DNA of 64,000 nucleotides, taken from positions 2,775,652-2,839,651 of the forward strand of contig BCJC01000001.1 of assembly GCA_001600175.1 (NCBI GenBank). The letters are read 5' to 3'. A program made the position numbers and the translations under genes. This DNA comes from Erythrobasidium yunnanense (lineage: Eukaryota > Basidiomycota > Cystobasidiomycetes > Erythrobasidiales > Erythrobasidiaceae). Below are positions 36,132-46,737 of this stretch, piece after piece (within the stretch, counting starts at the first letter, position 1; each line of letters begins with the position of its first letter). The notes beneath the pieces are model-generated. The model was not told the DNA's origin, made no database searches, and saw nothing but the letters and a program-made list of their open reading frames with translations.

Positions 36132-38249
36132 TCAGGAGAGTTCGCTTGCGATACTTCGCAAAGCTTCTGTGAAGACGGGTACATTGGTCATCAATGAGTG
36201 ATCCGCCCCCGGTACGACCTTGATCTCGCATCGCGAGACGAGAGATTCTAATATTTTCACGCTCGCAAGCGTGATCTTCTCGTCTCTAGCGCCGTGCCAG
36301 ACTTTGATCGGCTGGGTGACTTCGTTGTAATATATGACGTTGCTGCTTGAGCTACGATTGAGGATGCAGAGCAAGTCGGCTGTGCTGCCGCGCAGCGATT
36401 CAGAGTGAGATGCTCGTAGCAGGGCGGTTACGAGGTCTTTGTCGTCTCTGCTTGAGGTTGGACTTGGCGATTTGAGGTACCCATGGCGAGTGTTCGCAAG
36501 CCTAGGAGTGCCTCGCGTGCTTGTGCTTATACTGGTTTTGGTGGACGTCCTGGTCGGTGTAGGTGAAGGACATCGAAGTGATGTTCCACCTTCCTCATCT
36601 GATTCCTCCGTTGGGAAGTCAGCCAGCACTGGACTGACCATGTCGCTGCTGATTGGCGCTCTCGGATCGAAGCCTAATCCGCCAGGCTTTGAGGTAGGCG
36701 ACTTTCCAAGCTTCCAGCCTTGCACCTTCCACTCAGCAGTATGCGCTGCCTTTAGAACGCCAGACGGGACGTATTTGAGCCATTTGTAGTTCGCACTCGC
36801 GTTTTCAGCTGGATTGACGATCCAAGGTGCCAGAAGGTGAATTGAGCCATGTATTCGATTGCCCAACCGTGTACTAACAGCCAAAGCGTAAGGAGCTCCG
36901 GCAGAGTGGGCAATGATGGAGCACGCCGGGATTGCCAGCTGTTCTAGTACCTCCTCCAGTACGGTCGCCCAGCTTGAGAAGCTTCGCTGCAGCTCTGGCA
37001 CGTCATTACTCCTCCCCATGCCCCATCGATCGATGCATATTAGGCGTAAACCCAATGCGGCTGCCAGCTCATCGTACAGAGCGACCAGGTATCTTACGCA
37101 GCCTAAGCCTAGGCAGACAAGCACCGGATGACCAGTATCCAGGCCTACGTCTGCCAGCGATACGGTCAAGTGGTGATTGGGCGGCTTGCGGAGTTGAAGC
37201 AGTCTTGTCAATCTTGCTGATCGCAGGTACCGCATTGTATCTTCGCTCGCTGCCGCCGGTGTGCCACTAACTGAAGTGAATGATCGCAATTCGCTGAATG
37301 ACTTCGATGAGCTCGTTGACGAAACGCTGCGCTGGCGATCCGGCCTCTTCGAATCCGGCGTCTGCAAAGTGCTATGTGATCCCTTCCTTCCGACCTCCGC
37401 GGATTGACGCGGTACTAAAGAACTCAAAACTTCATCTGTGACCGAGTCTATAGAAGACCGGGCTTGACTGGATTCGCTGTCGGCAGTTGGAATGCGCTTT
37501 CGACGGAGATCTGGCTGTAAATCTGGAGGTGCCGACCCAGCTCGAATGTTGTATCTGGGAGGTAGTAGACTTGTTTTGTTGTTCCTGATAATCTCGCCTA
37601 TGCTCAATATCTTATCACCTTGAACCGTGAACTTGGCTGGAATTGCTGGGACTGGCTCTGTGGGCGCGGAGGTAGGCTTGTACAAATCTCTGTGCTTCCT
37701 CATGATGTCCTCGATGGTTGGGATGCCTTCGGGAGACATCGAGTCGGGTTCTAGCTTGAGCTCTGGCGGACGTATGCCTTTCCGACCGTGCCCTCGGCTG
37801 TCGATGTCTGAAGACACTGAAGTAGCGGACTTTGAAGTAGAGACATAGGGTGTCGAGCTACTACGACGAAGCATACGAGAAGAAGCGGCTGTAGACTTGG
37901 CATCTACTGGCGGACTTTGAGAGAGTGGCTCCGCGCTAGCTGAAGAAGCTAATTCGGATCTGTTGGATAGACAGGCGACACCGGATGCATTGTGGGAAGC
38001 AATGCGACCGTCATTCGAAACCAGGGTCGACTCCGTGCGGCCAGGTTGCAGGAGGGGTTGGCCAGCGGTCTCTGGCTTTGCGGTAGATGCAGAGGATATG
38101 AGAGGTCTCTCTTTACGTGATGCATCGTGCTGCTTGGGTGATTTCGAAACGACCTTGAGCTTTGATGCCGAACGAGGGATGCCTAGAGGGTCTGGTCTTT
38201 CGGTATACTTTGCGAAGTATGGAGAATGCTGCACGGCTTCAGTGGTCAT
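36132..38249 (-). CDS. Alpha/beta hydrolase with long disordered N-terminus
   Basis: A single long frame from MTTEAVQHSPYFAKYTERP (ATG 38247-38249; the frame opens with a TTG four codons earlier). The first 350 or so residues are Ser/Arg/Pro-rich and look unstructured. The rest is an alpha/beta hydrolase: VLVCLGLGCVRYLVALYDEL, RLICIDRWGMGRS, the nucleophile elbow IIAHSAGAPYAL (Ser), IKVWHGARDEKIT (candidate Asp) and VVPGADHSLMTNVP (catalytic His). A further Ser/Thr-rich insert sits between the elbow and the Asp. Probably an intracellular esterase or lipase-like enzyme under phospho-regulation; the substrate is unknown. No signal peptide. Confidence 0.82.
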   Translation of the reverse strand: MTTEAVQHSPYFAKYTERPDPLGIPRSASKLKVVSKSPKQHDASRKERPLISSASTAKPETAGQPLLQPGRTESTLVSNDGRIASHNASGVACLSNRSELASSASAEPLSQSPPVDAKSTAASSRMLRRSSSTPYVSTSKSATSVSSDIDSRGHGRKGIRPPELKLEPDSMSPEGIPTIEDIMRKHRDLYKPTSAPTEPVPAIPAKFTVQGDKILSIGEIIRNNKTSLLPPRYNIRAGSAPPDLQPDLRRKRIPTADSESSQARSSIDSVTDEVLSSLVPRQSAEVGRKGSHSTLQTPDSKRPDRQRSVSSTSSSKSFSELRSFTSVSGTPAAASEDTMRYLRSARLTRLLQLRKPPNHHLTVSLADVGLDTGHPVLVCLGLGCVRYLVALYDELAAALGLRLICIDRWGMGRSNDVPELQRSFSSWATVLEEVLEQLAIPACSIIAHSAGAPYALAVSTRLGNRIHGSIHLLAPWIVNPAENASANYKWLKYVPSGVLKAAHTAEWKVQGWKLGKSPTSKPGGLGFDPRAPISSDMVSPVLADFPTEESDEEGGTSLRCPSPTPTRTSTKTSISTSTRGTPRLANTRHGYLKSPSPTSSRDDKDLVTALLRASHSESLRGSTADLLCILNRSSSSNVIYYNEVTQPIKVWHGARDEKITLASVKILESLVSRCEIKVVPGADHSLMTNVPVFTEALRSIASELS

Positions 38250-38741
38250 GCTATAGCACAAGGTTAGCCTTTGCGAACAGTTTCACCTGAATGACGCGCT
38301 CTTACTTGAACTCGGCCACGGAGCTTCGTAGCTATCTCGTCCTCCGCTTGATCATTCGATTGCGCATGTTCAACGAATGACAGTGTATCCAATAACCTCG
38401 TGGAGGGCTGAACGGCGCAGCGGCCTTCGCGTTTGTCTTGAGTCGCGACTGCAGCAAGCGAGAAAGGCCAGGTTTCGCTTGCGGCCGACCAGCTCGCAAA
38501 ACTATGACGCGTGTGCAGTATGTGATGTGTGATGAAGATTGCTAAAGTCCTCTTTGGATAGGGCAGAGAAAGCTCTATGATCATCGCGGTCAACGATCTA
38601 ATACAACAAGATGTCGGTAATGAGAGGTCTAGATAGCTTGTACAGCTCACTACTGTGTGCTTAAACACTAATCAACAAATAAACGGGTGGTGGAGAAGCG
38701 CGAAAAGCATCAATTACGGACGTTGAGTATCGTGCAGCATG
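38250..38741. other. Spacer, no gene supported
   Basis: About 490 bases upstream of the alpha/beta hydrolase and downstream of the coiled-coil gene. Holds a 134-codon minus frame without family likeness. Most likely promoter plus 3' UTR. Confidence 0.45.
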
Positions 38742-40085
38742 CTATGCGCGCTGAAGCCAGAGAGGAGCTCGCACACCCCATTCTGTACTATGTGACGAGA
38801 TATCACTGATCCGCCCAGCGTCCTCGAAGCGCTCATCTGCGCTGCGCTCTGTTCCGAACAACGTCTTTGCTGCAGCCGGAGTTCGCATAGCCTCGTCAAG
38901 GGCGCTTCTTGCCTTCTTGACGGTCACAGCATCGGACTGCACGCTGCCATCTACATCTGTCCCGCTTGCGGCCTGAGTGAGAAGAGGCTGGGACAGCGAT
39001 TCGGCTTGTATGGGCTGTGTCGCACTTGCGTGGAGTTCGGTCTCCACTTGGTTGCTCATTCGCTCTCGGATGTCGTGCTCTTCCACTTCGTTTACTGGAT
39101 TGTGTGAGATTGGCATGCCGAGCATAGGATCTTCGTCAACCAGCTCGCCATCGGGAGTCATGAGCTGCTCGGGAATAGTCGCCAGAGAGCACTCGGAAGC
39201 GTCTGAGAGTCTTATACGCTTAGACAGGGGAGCGCCGCCTGCAATCGGATCCAGCGCTGGCGTATGATGCGGTTGTGTCGCATCTCTGCCAAAGGGAGTA
39301 GAGGAGAAGGGAGAGCTGCGGCGAGTTCCAAGGAAGCGATTCTTGGGAAGAGCAGGTGTAGTATGAACTGCGCTCGAGGCCAGTACGCGCTTCTCGACAT
39401 CGGATGCCCAGCTCTGGATGGCAGCAAAGGTATCTGTCACTTCCTCTCTCCAGCTATCTACGTCCTGAAACGATGCTTGTATAGTCGAGAAGCTTTCTTG
39501 GCATAGTCCGTGCAGCTCGTCGAGGGCAGCTTGAAACTCGGCTTGCTGCGCTTCCAGCTTCGCATTGACGATGTCTTCCACTTGACTTTGTGTGAGGCAG
39601 TTGTTCTTGAGCTCTGTGAGTTGCTCTTGTATTTGTCGAAGGGTGTTGGAGTCGGAGGAAGTAGATGAGCCGGGGCGGGCTGGAAATTGCTGTCAGCGGT
39701 GTCGGGCGCACCTGACGAGCGGCTTACATGGATCTGTCGTAGCTCTCTTCAATGGTACAAGTGTTTTGGAAGAGGTACTGGAACTCAAAGTGTTCTTCTC
39801 GCATTTGCCCAGGTTGACAACTCGGCCGGAGTGTCTGAAAAATCGTCAGCACACTTCAGCAGACGTGCGGGCTGACGCACTCTGCTACGCAGTGTTCCGC
39901 TAAGCTGACTTCGAGTAGATTACGCGCGCGATTCAGGCCTTTGATATCGTGAACCTGGTCAGGTGTCAGTAAACAAGGCAAAACAAAGGGTTTCTAACCA
40001 CCTTGCACAGAGACAGCAAGTCTGGCCGCTTGGTATCTTTTAGAACAGTCAGAAGAGCTGTCTTTTCGCGTGTCACTGTGGCCAT
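38742..40085 (-). CDS. Coiled-coil protein of unknown function
   Basis: Five or so exons from MATVTREKTALLTVLKDTKR (ATG 40083-40085). Exon pieces read RPDLLSLCK, VHDIKGLNRARNLLEVSLAEH, HSGRVVNLGKCEKN and then a large exon with a predicted coiled coil (IQEQLTELKNNCLTQSQVED ... AKLEAQQAEFQAALDELHGL ... VDSWREEVTDTFAAIQSW). An acidic, Ser/Thr-rich tail follows and ends RAPLWLQRA. The N-terminal segment weakly recalls a SAP helix-turn-helix, but I would not rely on that. Nuclear or cytoskeletal structural roles are possible. Function unknown. Head to head with the amidohydrolase gene, 62 bases apart. Confidence 0.65.
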
Positions 40086-40147
40086 GTTGCTGTTGGTATC
40101 TGAACAAGGCTTGTTCCAGTTCAAACCAAAACCTCACTCTCCCGTCA

Positions 40148-41905
40148 ATGCTTGACTATTCATTGGTGTTTCTCAATGCAAGACTGACCGATGATGCATC
40201 AAAGGGTCTATACAACGTCTACATCACCGGATCCCATGTCACTTCCATCGAGCCAGTGGAGACCTCTTCTCCGAAACCTGATGCGAACCTGGAGATTGAT
40301 CTGAATGGAGCTTTTATCGGTGCGACTTGGTGTTACGAACATCCTCTCCCCGCCGTTTGACATGTCTGGATCACTTTGTAGCGCCCAGCATGATCGACCA
40401 TCACGTCCATTTCAGCGTCTGGGCTAAAGCGCGGAAGAGAGCTTCTATGGCTGCCGTCAATACCCTACAAGAGGCATTACATGTCTTGGACAAAGCTGTG
40501 GAAACCTATGATCGCAAACAAATCGCACTGATTGCAGCTGGTCTGCATCTTGGGCAATGGACTTCAGAAGATATAGCACAAATGCGCAAATATACTTTGG
40601 ACGCTCGATATCCCAAAGATGTACCGATTATGGTCATCATGAATGATCTACATTCGGCTTGGTGCAATACAGCAATGCTGCAATTCTTGCAGATAGATCC
40701 CGCTTCCCAAGCTTTCGATGGGTTGCTAGTGGAACATGATTGTTTCAACTCTATGGTAAAGTTAGATGCATTGCAAGCAGGCCAGATATGGGATGACTTG
40801 CACGATGCGAGCGTAGATGCGGCGTGGGTTGATTTCTCTTCTTTGCCGATTGGAAGCTTACGCACGTCCTTAGCAAGAAGGGTGTGACTGAAATTATAGA
40901 TCTGGACATTGACGACAATATTACAAAGTAAGTATACAAAAGGGCCTGCACGGTAAGCCTTGGCTAAAGTCCTGAATAGCTGGCCGGAGAGAGTCCAGAA
41001 AGGCCTCAAAAGCCTTCGTGTCCAATGTGGCATCTATCCTCAGTACCTCGAGAAGGCGATAGATACTGGGCTGCGCTCAGGTCAACTTCTGCCTGGTGCA
41101 GACGATCTTCTGACTATGGGGCCATACAAGGTCATCAGCGATGGCTCCTTGGGGACAAGAACAGCTTGTTGTCATATTGCATATCCTTCACCGCCAGCTC
41201 GTATGTGGTATCAGACCGTAGCGACAATGGCTGACTGACTCTGTGCCAACAGCGCCTGGCGACTATGGCCTCATCAATTACAGTGAAGAAGAGTTTTCCA
41301 AGATGTTTGCAGATGCTACGGTAGCTGGGCTGCGTCTGGCTATCCATGCGATCGGAGATAAGACTCATACTGTCGTTCTCGATCAGATGGAACGCATGAA
41401 GCAGAAACCTTTGCCAGGAAGCTCTATAGAGCATGCTCAGTGTCTAAAATGGGAAGATCTCGAGCGCTTCGGTGATCTCGGCCTGGCTGCCTCTATTCAG
41501 CCTCAGCATCTCAACGATGATCGCGAACTGGCAGAACGCTTCTGGCCAACCTTTACAGACCGTGCATTTCCTTATCGTGCACTAGTAGATGCAGGTATTG
41601 AGGTCAGGCTGGGAAGCGATGCGCCTGTCGCGCCTCTGGACCCATGGCTGGCGATCGCGGCCGGAGTATCACGATGCAGGCCTGGCGAAACAGATGGATG
41701 GCATCCAGAGCAGAAGATCTCCACAAGGATCGCATACCAGGGTTCTACGACTGGCCGCAGGCTGCAGGTCAAGGTTGGCGATATTGCGGACCTATGTGTG
41801 CTTGAAATGGATCCTCTGGATACTAGTGTAGACAGATTAAGGGATATGAAGGTAAAAGCTACGTTGCTAGGCGGGAGATTCACTTGGGACGATTTGCGAG
41901 CGTGA
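40148..41905 (+). CDS. YtcJ-type metal-dependent amidohydrolase
   Basis: Five exons from MLDYSLVFLNARLTDDASK. The metal-site motif APSMIDHHVHFSVW sits where Amidohydro_3 enzymes carry the first two histidines. Further family blocks are LGQWTSEDIAQMRKY, PIMVIMNDLHSAWCNTAML, MGPYKVISDGSLGTRTA, LRLAIHAIGDKTHTVVLD, SIEHAQCLKWEDLERF and VRLGSDAPVAPLDPW (the late Asp ligand). It ends GRFTWDDLRA. The YtcJ family hydrolyses various amides and includes many uncharacterised cytosolic proteins in fungi. Every splice junction needed (for example FI|APSMIDHH and NI|TNWPERVQ) has a normal donor and acceptor. The substrate is unknown. Confidence 0.87.
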
Positions 41906-43257
41906 TCTCGTTCTTGGGTGTAGCTTTTAGCATGGCGTTGTGTATACAGCACTGCAAATACTACCATCCACTACGGTATCGGTCTTAATCCTTCCAACGT
42001 GTAATTCCTGTTGTTTGCCGATAGGCAAAAGAAAGAAGCAAAAATACGAAAGTCTCCGTCAGGAACGGTCAAAAAAGAGCAGCACGGTCGCAGAACATAG
42101 TAGATGTACAGACACGAACCAAAAATGATGATCAAATCTCCTCTGCCTGGTTCTGCTGATTTTGTCAGTTTAACGGTCGGAAGAAGCCTGGAAGATGCTA
42201 CTAACCGAACAGGCGACCCTGAGATGGGCTAGTAGTGTTTCCGTTACAGTCTCATGCTCTGCCAACTGAGCTAAGAAGAGAGATAGATGTTTCGGCCTCG
42301 TCAGCACAACCTACTGAAAGTTGCGCGTGCCTGGCCAAGAAATCTCGCCAGAAATCGCCCTCAAGATGCACTCCGACCACCGCGATGAGTGTACACATGC
42401 ATACTAGGTGTATGATACAGGATCACTGAACGTTACGGCGGGCGTTGGTTACTGGACCTCGGAAAAAATTACTTCTTTCTGAGGACCGCTTTTAAAGCTA
42501 GTACTACATTCGCCGCGGCACCGCTTACGTGTTATAGGTATACACAATGGTAGAATATTCAGGAAATAAATCAGCAGCCTCATACAATGTCTTGCGCCTG
42601 AGCTGCCAGGGTCCCCTTCACAGAACTCCAGATCGGGGCGCTTATATGCTTCGCAGTGCGGCTGCAGGTATCTCATCCTTATACATAATGCCATAGCTAC
42701 TGTAAAAGAAATCAGCAACTTGTAGCGAGGTCTTCTGCCCAAGTTCCAAGGTAATCGCTTGGACAGCCATATGGCTGCGACCAATGAGGGTGGCTATCTG
42801 GCCGACGCGCGCCTATCTATGCTTCTACACGTGTATATATCTCGTGAATGGTAAGACCGTCCGTATGGCTCGCAGATGTGCGATGATAATCTCGTTGTGC
42901 CTGGAGGTCCGAGGGCCAGGCACGCGGCTGTGGGTTAGCAACCATGTCGACATCGAGCAGGAGTCCACGGCACAGGTCAGTACTCCCAGGATCGTGATCC
43001 GCCTATAACGTTTGCTGCGTACCAATTCATTGCGCATCCGTGGGAAATGCCCTAAACTTCCTGGTGAATGACAGGACCTTATACAACACCGCTCTTATGG
43101 GCCATCATCCCTGCTGCGCATTGCCGCATATTTTACAGTGTCACGAATAGAACTGTTTCCTTGGCCTAGGTAGCTGATATCAAGGCCACATGGACGTGCA
43201 CTACGACATGAAGGATGTGTATTGCGAAGGCCTATTCTCATTCTCATACAACGTCCT
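41906..43257. other. Long spacer with a tRNA-Tyr-like remnant
   Basis: About 1.35 kb between the convergent amidohydrolase and uL24m genes. A tRNA-Tyr-like sequence lies at 42200-42280. Short frames (42784-43008 plus, 42449-42784 minus) look random. No transposon end or inverted repeat was noticed by eye. Confidence 0.45.
42200..42280 (-). pseudogene. tRNA-Tyr(GUA)-like remnant with intron
   Basis: On the minus strand the D arm TAGCTCAGTTGGCAGAGC is a perfect A box. The anticodon stem TGAGA/TCTCA encloses C-T-GTA-A plus an 18-base intron one base after the anticodon, as expected for tRNA-Tyr, which nearly always has an intron. The variable region and the start of the T arm (GCCTGTTCGG) follow, but the rest of the T stem does not pair and no complementary acceptor strand is found (5' side CTCTTCT). 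Probably a decayed tRNA-Tyr gene. Confidence 0.4.
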
Positions 43258-44295
43258 CTACGCCTCTATGAATCCAGCAGCCTGTGCCGCTGGCGGCGCT
43301 AGAATAACAGGCTTCCTTTTCGGTTTACGCGACTCTTTCTTCGCTTCCTCAGCTAGAAGTCTCTCCGCTGCCTTCCGCTCGTTCCACCTTCTCGTCTTGT
43401 TGGCTCTGCTGTACTTATTGCCGAATTCTATATCTCTAATCTGAAGTTCAGGTATCTTGGTTGGCGCACTCAGATCATACGGGACGAAGGTATCTTCCGT
43501 TGCCGCGTCCTTTGTCGTATCTCGTGTTGCTAGTTGTTTGGCTGAAGGGATACATTAGCACATGTAGCAATGAATGATGTAAAGGCAACTTACGAGGAGC
43601 CAACCTCCGCCTGATGAAGCCAATAGTACGATCCTCAGGCGCCAACTCCACTGCACGACTCCCTTCCATGGAGCTACCCATAAGCCTGACGTTCTCTGCG
43701 AAACGCTTCCACACCCAGCGTCTACACCTCCAATCGAACTGAATCTTGGTCGGTCGCAACCTCCGAGCAACGGCTTCAGGCAGTGGACCGGACGTCCCTT
43801 CTTCTTGCTGTTGCTTGATCATCTGTGCTTCAAGCTCAGGCGTCCTCTGGAGCACGAGCGAAAGATTGGAGTAATGCAGAGGTTTGGGAAAGTAGATGAG
43901 CTGGTCCGGGCGGTAGTCTGGGTCGCTGAAGATCTTGCCCTTTGCGTTTGTAGGTGGTCGTTTGGCTCTCTATTGAAAGCAATCAGCCCCGTGTCCAGCA
44001 TGCGACATCGCCCACTGACAGCAAATTCAGGCTCCTGCAGGTAGACGCGGTTCTTCTCTCTGTCGACATAGTTGACCGTACCAATCTTGCCTTTATGGTC
44101 GCCAGCATTGACTCTGACTCTGTCGCCCGACGAGATGTTCCATAGCGGGATGCGATCTTTGGCGTGAACAAACGCGGGCGTGCTGTTCACTCTGGGAGGG
44201 ACACTTGCTTTGTAGTCTTTCTTGCGATGTTTCACTACGAGATGGTCGAAAGTGCGCTGCACGAATTTCCCAACTTGATGAGCTATCCGTGGCAT
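43258..44295 (-). CDS. MRPL40: Mitochondrial ribosomal protein uL24m
   Basis: Starts MPRIAHQVGKFVQRTFDHL. The KOW-type core IPLWNISSGDRVRVNAGDHK, GKIGTVNYVDREKNRVYLQE is the uL24 signature for binding 23S-type rRNA. It continues ...PDYRPDQLIYFPKPLHYSNL, TKIQFDWRCRRWVWKRFAEN and GFIRRRLAP, and ends with a basic, Ala/Lys-rich helix (WNERKAAERLLAEEAKKESR) and AAQAAGFIEA. The long C-terminal extension is typical of fungal mitochondrial uL24. Two introns. The open frame starts with a TTG seven codons earlier; the ATG at 44293-44295 is used. Shares a 99-base divergent promoter with the KGD4-like gene, another mitochondrial protein. Confidence 0.87.
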
Positions 44296-44394
44296 CTTTG
44301 CGTCGTGTGAAGTCAAGGCAATCCCAGCTTGTCTTTACAGTACACGAAATCTAAGTCGCAAAAAGAGGCTGAAGTACCGGCCAGAACGTACACA

Positions 44395-44945
44395 ATGCAA
44401 CTGCGACATGGACTGCAACGCTGCGTGCGATATGCCAGTACCGCGACAGAAGGACACGCCGGCAGAACACGGACAACCCTAATCAACTTCAACGCAAAGA
44501 CGAGGAAAGACGACTGTATGCTATCATATCTCGAGATATTTCATTCAGAAAGTCATACTAAGGCCGCTTTCCGTGAACGTTTGCAGCAAAACCCGGCCAG
44601 CCGCATCCTTGTGCTCCGCCAGACATTGCAAAGAACTTCTCCAATTTCGGCAAACGCCAGGCTTCTTCCTCCTCCTCCTCTTCCTCATCGTCATCATCAT
44701 CTCCCCCGTCATCCTCAAGCAGCCCGTCACAAAGCAAACAGACCGGCTCGAGTAACCTACCTCCAGCAGACTACGACGATTTCCTGTCAATGCCTTCGAG
44801 ATATAGACGGAGACCGGCGATAGAAGACGCTGAGATGGAGGCTGTCATGGTGAGAAAGCTGCTAGCTTCAACGCAGTCTGTCCCGTTTGGAGGCTGATTG
44901 TTTACTTTCTTGTCGCAGAGTGGAGGAGCTACGAACGTGTCATAG
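44395..44945 (+). CDS. KGD4: KGD4/mS36-like small mitochondrial protein
   Basis: Three exons (44395-44515, 44587-44849, 44919-44945). Exon 1 gives a presequence-like MQLRHGLQRCVRYASTATEG and TLINFNAKTRKDD. Exon 2 gives KPGQPHPCAPPDIAKNF, a polyserine run of about 13, and PSRYRRRPAIEDAEMEAVM. Exon 3 adds SGGATNVS. The HPxxPP motif and the EMEA..SGGA end are the marks of Kgd4/MRPS36, which tethers the E3 subunit to the 2-oxoglutarate dehydrogenase complex and was first listed as a small-subunit mitochondrial ribosomal protein. About 135 residues. The frame change between exons 1 and 2 makes a naive single-frame reading give a wrong, longer protein. Confidence 0.82.
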
Positions 44946-45422
44946 GATGTCTTTGTAATAACATCAAGCAGTAATGCTGTCTGTCTTCCAGCAAGTCCCC
45001 GGACCTAGCAACTCGTCGGTATAGAGCCTCTTATGCAATACGGACAGAGGAAGTGTATTGTCCGCAGTAGATGGACACAAGAGTACCTTAGCAGTAGACA
45101 ACAGAGTCAGCGGAACTAGCTTACCGCGACTCACTGACAGATCGCAGGGCGAGCATAATTGGGCCCAAGCAGTGGGCAATACTGAAGTCAGCTGAAGCTG
45201 TCCTATGTCTTAGTAATGACCTTCGATCTGCGGGACGATGGTCTTGAATTTTCGGGACAATGGTCTTTGGTTGTCAGAGCTCCCAGTACGCTGAATGCGA
45301 AGCATATCCTCCACGTCTTGCATTGTGCGACGGCATGCAGCGCTAAAGCCATTGCGAGAAGGTCTCGAAAAGATTGATTTCGGTTAGAACTGCCTGATGA
45401 TACACGATAAAAGACACTGCTT
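44946..45422. other. Convergent 3' spacer
   Basis: About 480 bases between the 3' ends of the KGD4-like and PSMA6 genes. No supported gene; presumably UTRs. Confidence 0.5.
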
Positions 45423-46663
45423 TTAATCCTTTTCGCCCAACCGTTGCAAGTAGCCGTCAATCTCCTCCGTGGACATCTACAAGATAATTACGCATCTTCA
45501 GCAGTCTTCCAATCACTATTGGACAGCGAATGTGCAGCTCACCGTCCTGTATTTCGAGCCTGCTTCAGTCGTCGAGCAGATACCAATTTCTATCTCGCTG
45601 GCCTTGTAGTCCGTCTGACACACTGTACTCAACGCCGTGATAGCAGCCTGTCGTACGACACCTCAGATCAGCCTCATCTATCAGGCCTGGATAGTTCGGT
45701 CTCACCTCTACGACTTCATCCTTTGGCAGCTTGATGCCACCCTCATCCTTCTTGAATAGCTTTTCTAGGTGATTCATGCTCTCTTGCTGCTTCTGACCGG
45801 TTGCAGTCGCTCTGAAGCCAACATAGTATCCAGCAGGATCAAGCTTGAATATCTGTGGACCGCGCTCTTCATCGATACCAATCAGGATGAGAGCTGCGAG
45901 CAAACGCGTCAGAGGTGCTGAGAACTACTGGTAAGTTGTGCTCACATATGCCCAGTGGTCTCATAGCTGCTCTTTGCGTATAGACCTGGTTGATGTTTGC
46001 AATTCGCTTTGCCAGCTGATCCGGCGTGATCTCGTAGCCATACTTGTATCGGAACTCCGCAGCTTCAGCCTGGCATCTCTGTATCTGGGATCTTCCGTCG
46101 GCTGTTAATGAGTAGAGCTTCGTCAGGACGACCTGGTCTCGCTTCGTGGAGCTTGAGTATTCCGCACCAATAAGGCCAGTGACTACAGCTCCGATGGTAG
46201 GTGTAATGCTGAATAGATGCGTGACGGTGCTTGCGTCGAGTAGCTTGTCCTGGTGATTGCGTAGTCCACGCCAAAAGGGCGATGTCAGGCCGTGTCCATT
46301 GAACTCTCTCGTATATTCATACTCACGGGAACCTTCCTCTGTGTGATGAATACAGCTGTATCTTGTCCTCGTATCGCAATTGCCGTCTGTCCTGACCCAG
46401 AGATGGCCTTGAATGCATATTCTAGAGAGATTTCGAAGGCAGTCTCGTCTCAGACAGCACTCTTGAATACTGTTATGACCATTCTGTATGCTCACCGACT
46501 TGAAACAGGCGTCCTTCCTGCGATTTCAAGGCGTCAGCGTCGTAAGCTGGGCCCTTAGGCCATTCCAGGGCTGCTGGCTGTACAGCTTTGAGCCTCAGTG
46601 TATATACGATCTACTTACAGGACTGAAGACCGTCAAGTATCTGTCGTAAGATGAGCGCGACAT
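45423..46663 (-). CDS. SCL1: 20S proteasome alpha-type subunit (PSMA6/Scl1)
   Basis: Seven or so exons. Exon 1 reads [15 protein letters not shown], exon 2 EGRLFQV and exon 3 [20 protein letters not shown], giving the alpha-subunit signature [20 protein letters not shown]. Then [51 protein letters not shown]-like [33 protein letters not shown] and [14 protein letters not shown]. The last exon, after an intron with donor ACG|GTGAGC, restores [21 protein letters not shown] and the acidic EKD end match alpha1 (yeast Scl1, human PSMA6). Part of the outer ring of the 20S core. Shares a 74-base divergent promoter with LSG1. Confidence 0.93.
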
Positions 46664-46737
46664 TGGAGAGATGGGACTTAAGCAGAGAAAGCGTCACTTG
46701 TTCTCGGATTAACCAAAAGTCTTGAAATCACTTTAAC

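Noticed and set aside
42449-43037. Small frames in the 41.9-43.3 kb gap as genes
   Set aside because: Short, overlapping on both strands, with no family likeness or splice support.
44510-44823. Continuous 165-codon frame as the real KGD4-region protein
   Set aside because: The reading frame that fits Kgd4 (HPCAPP, EMEAVMSGGA) is a different one reached through an intron; the long single frame is a read-through shadow.
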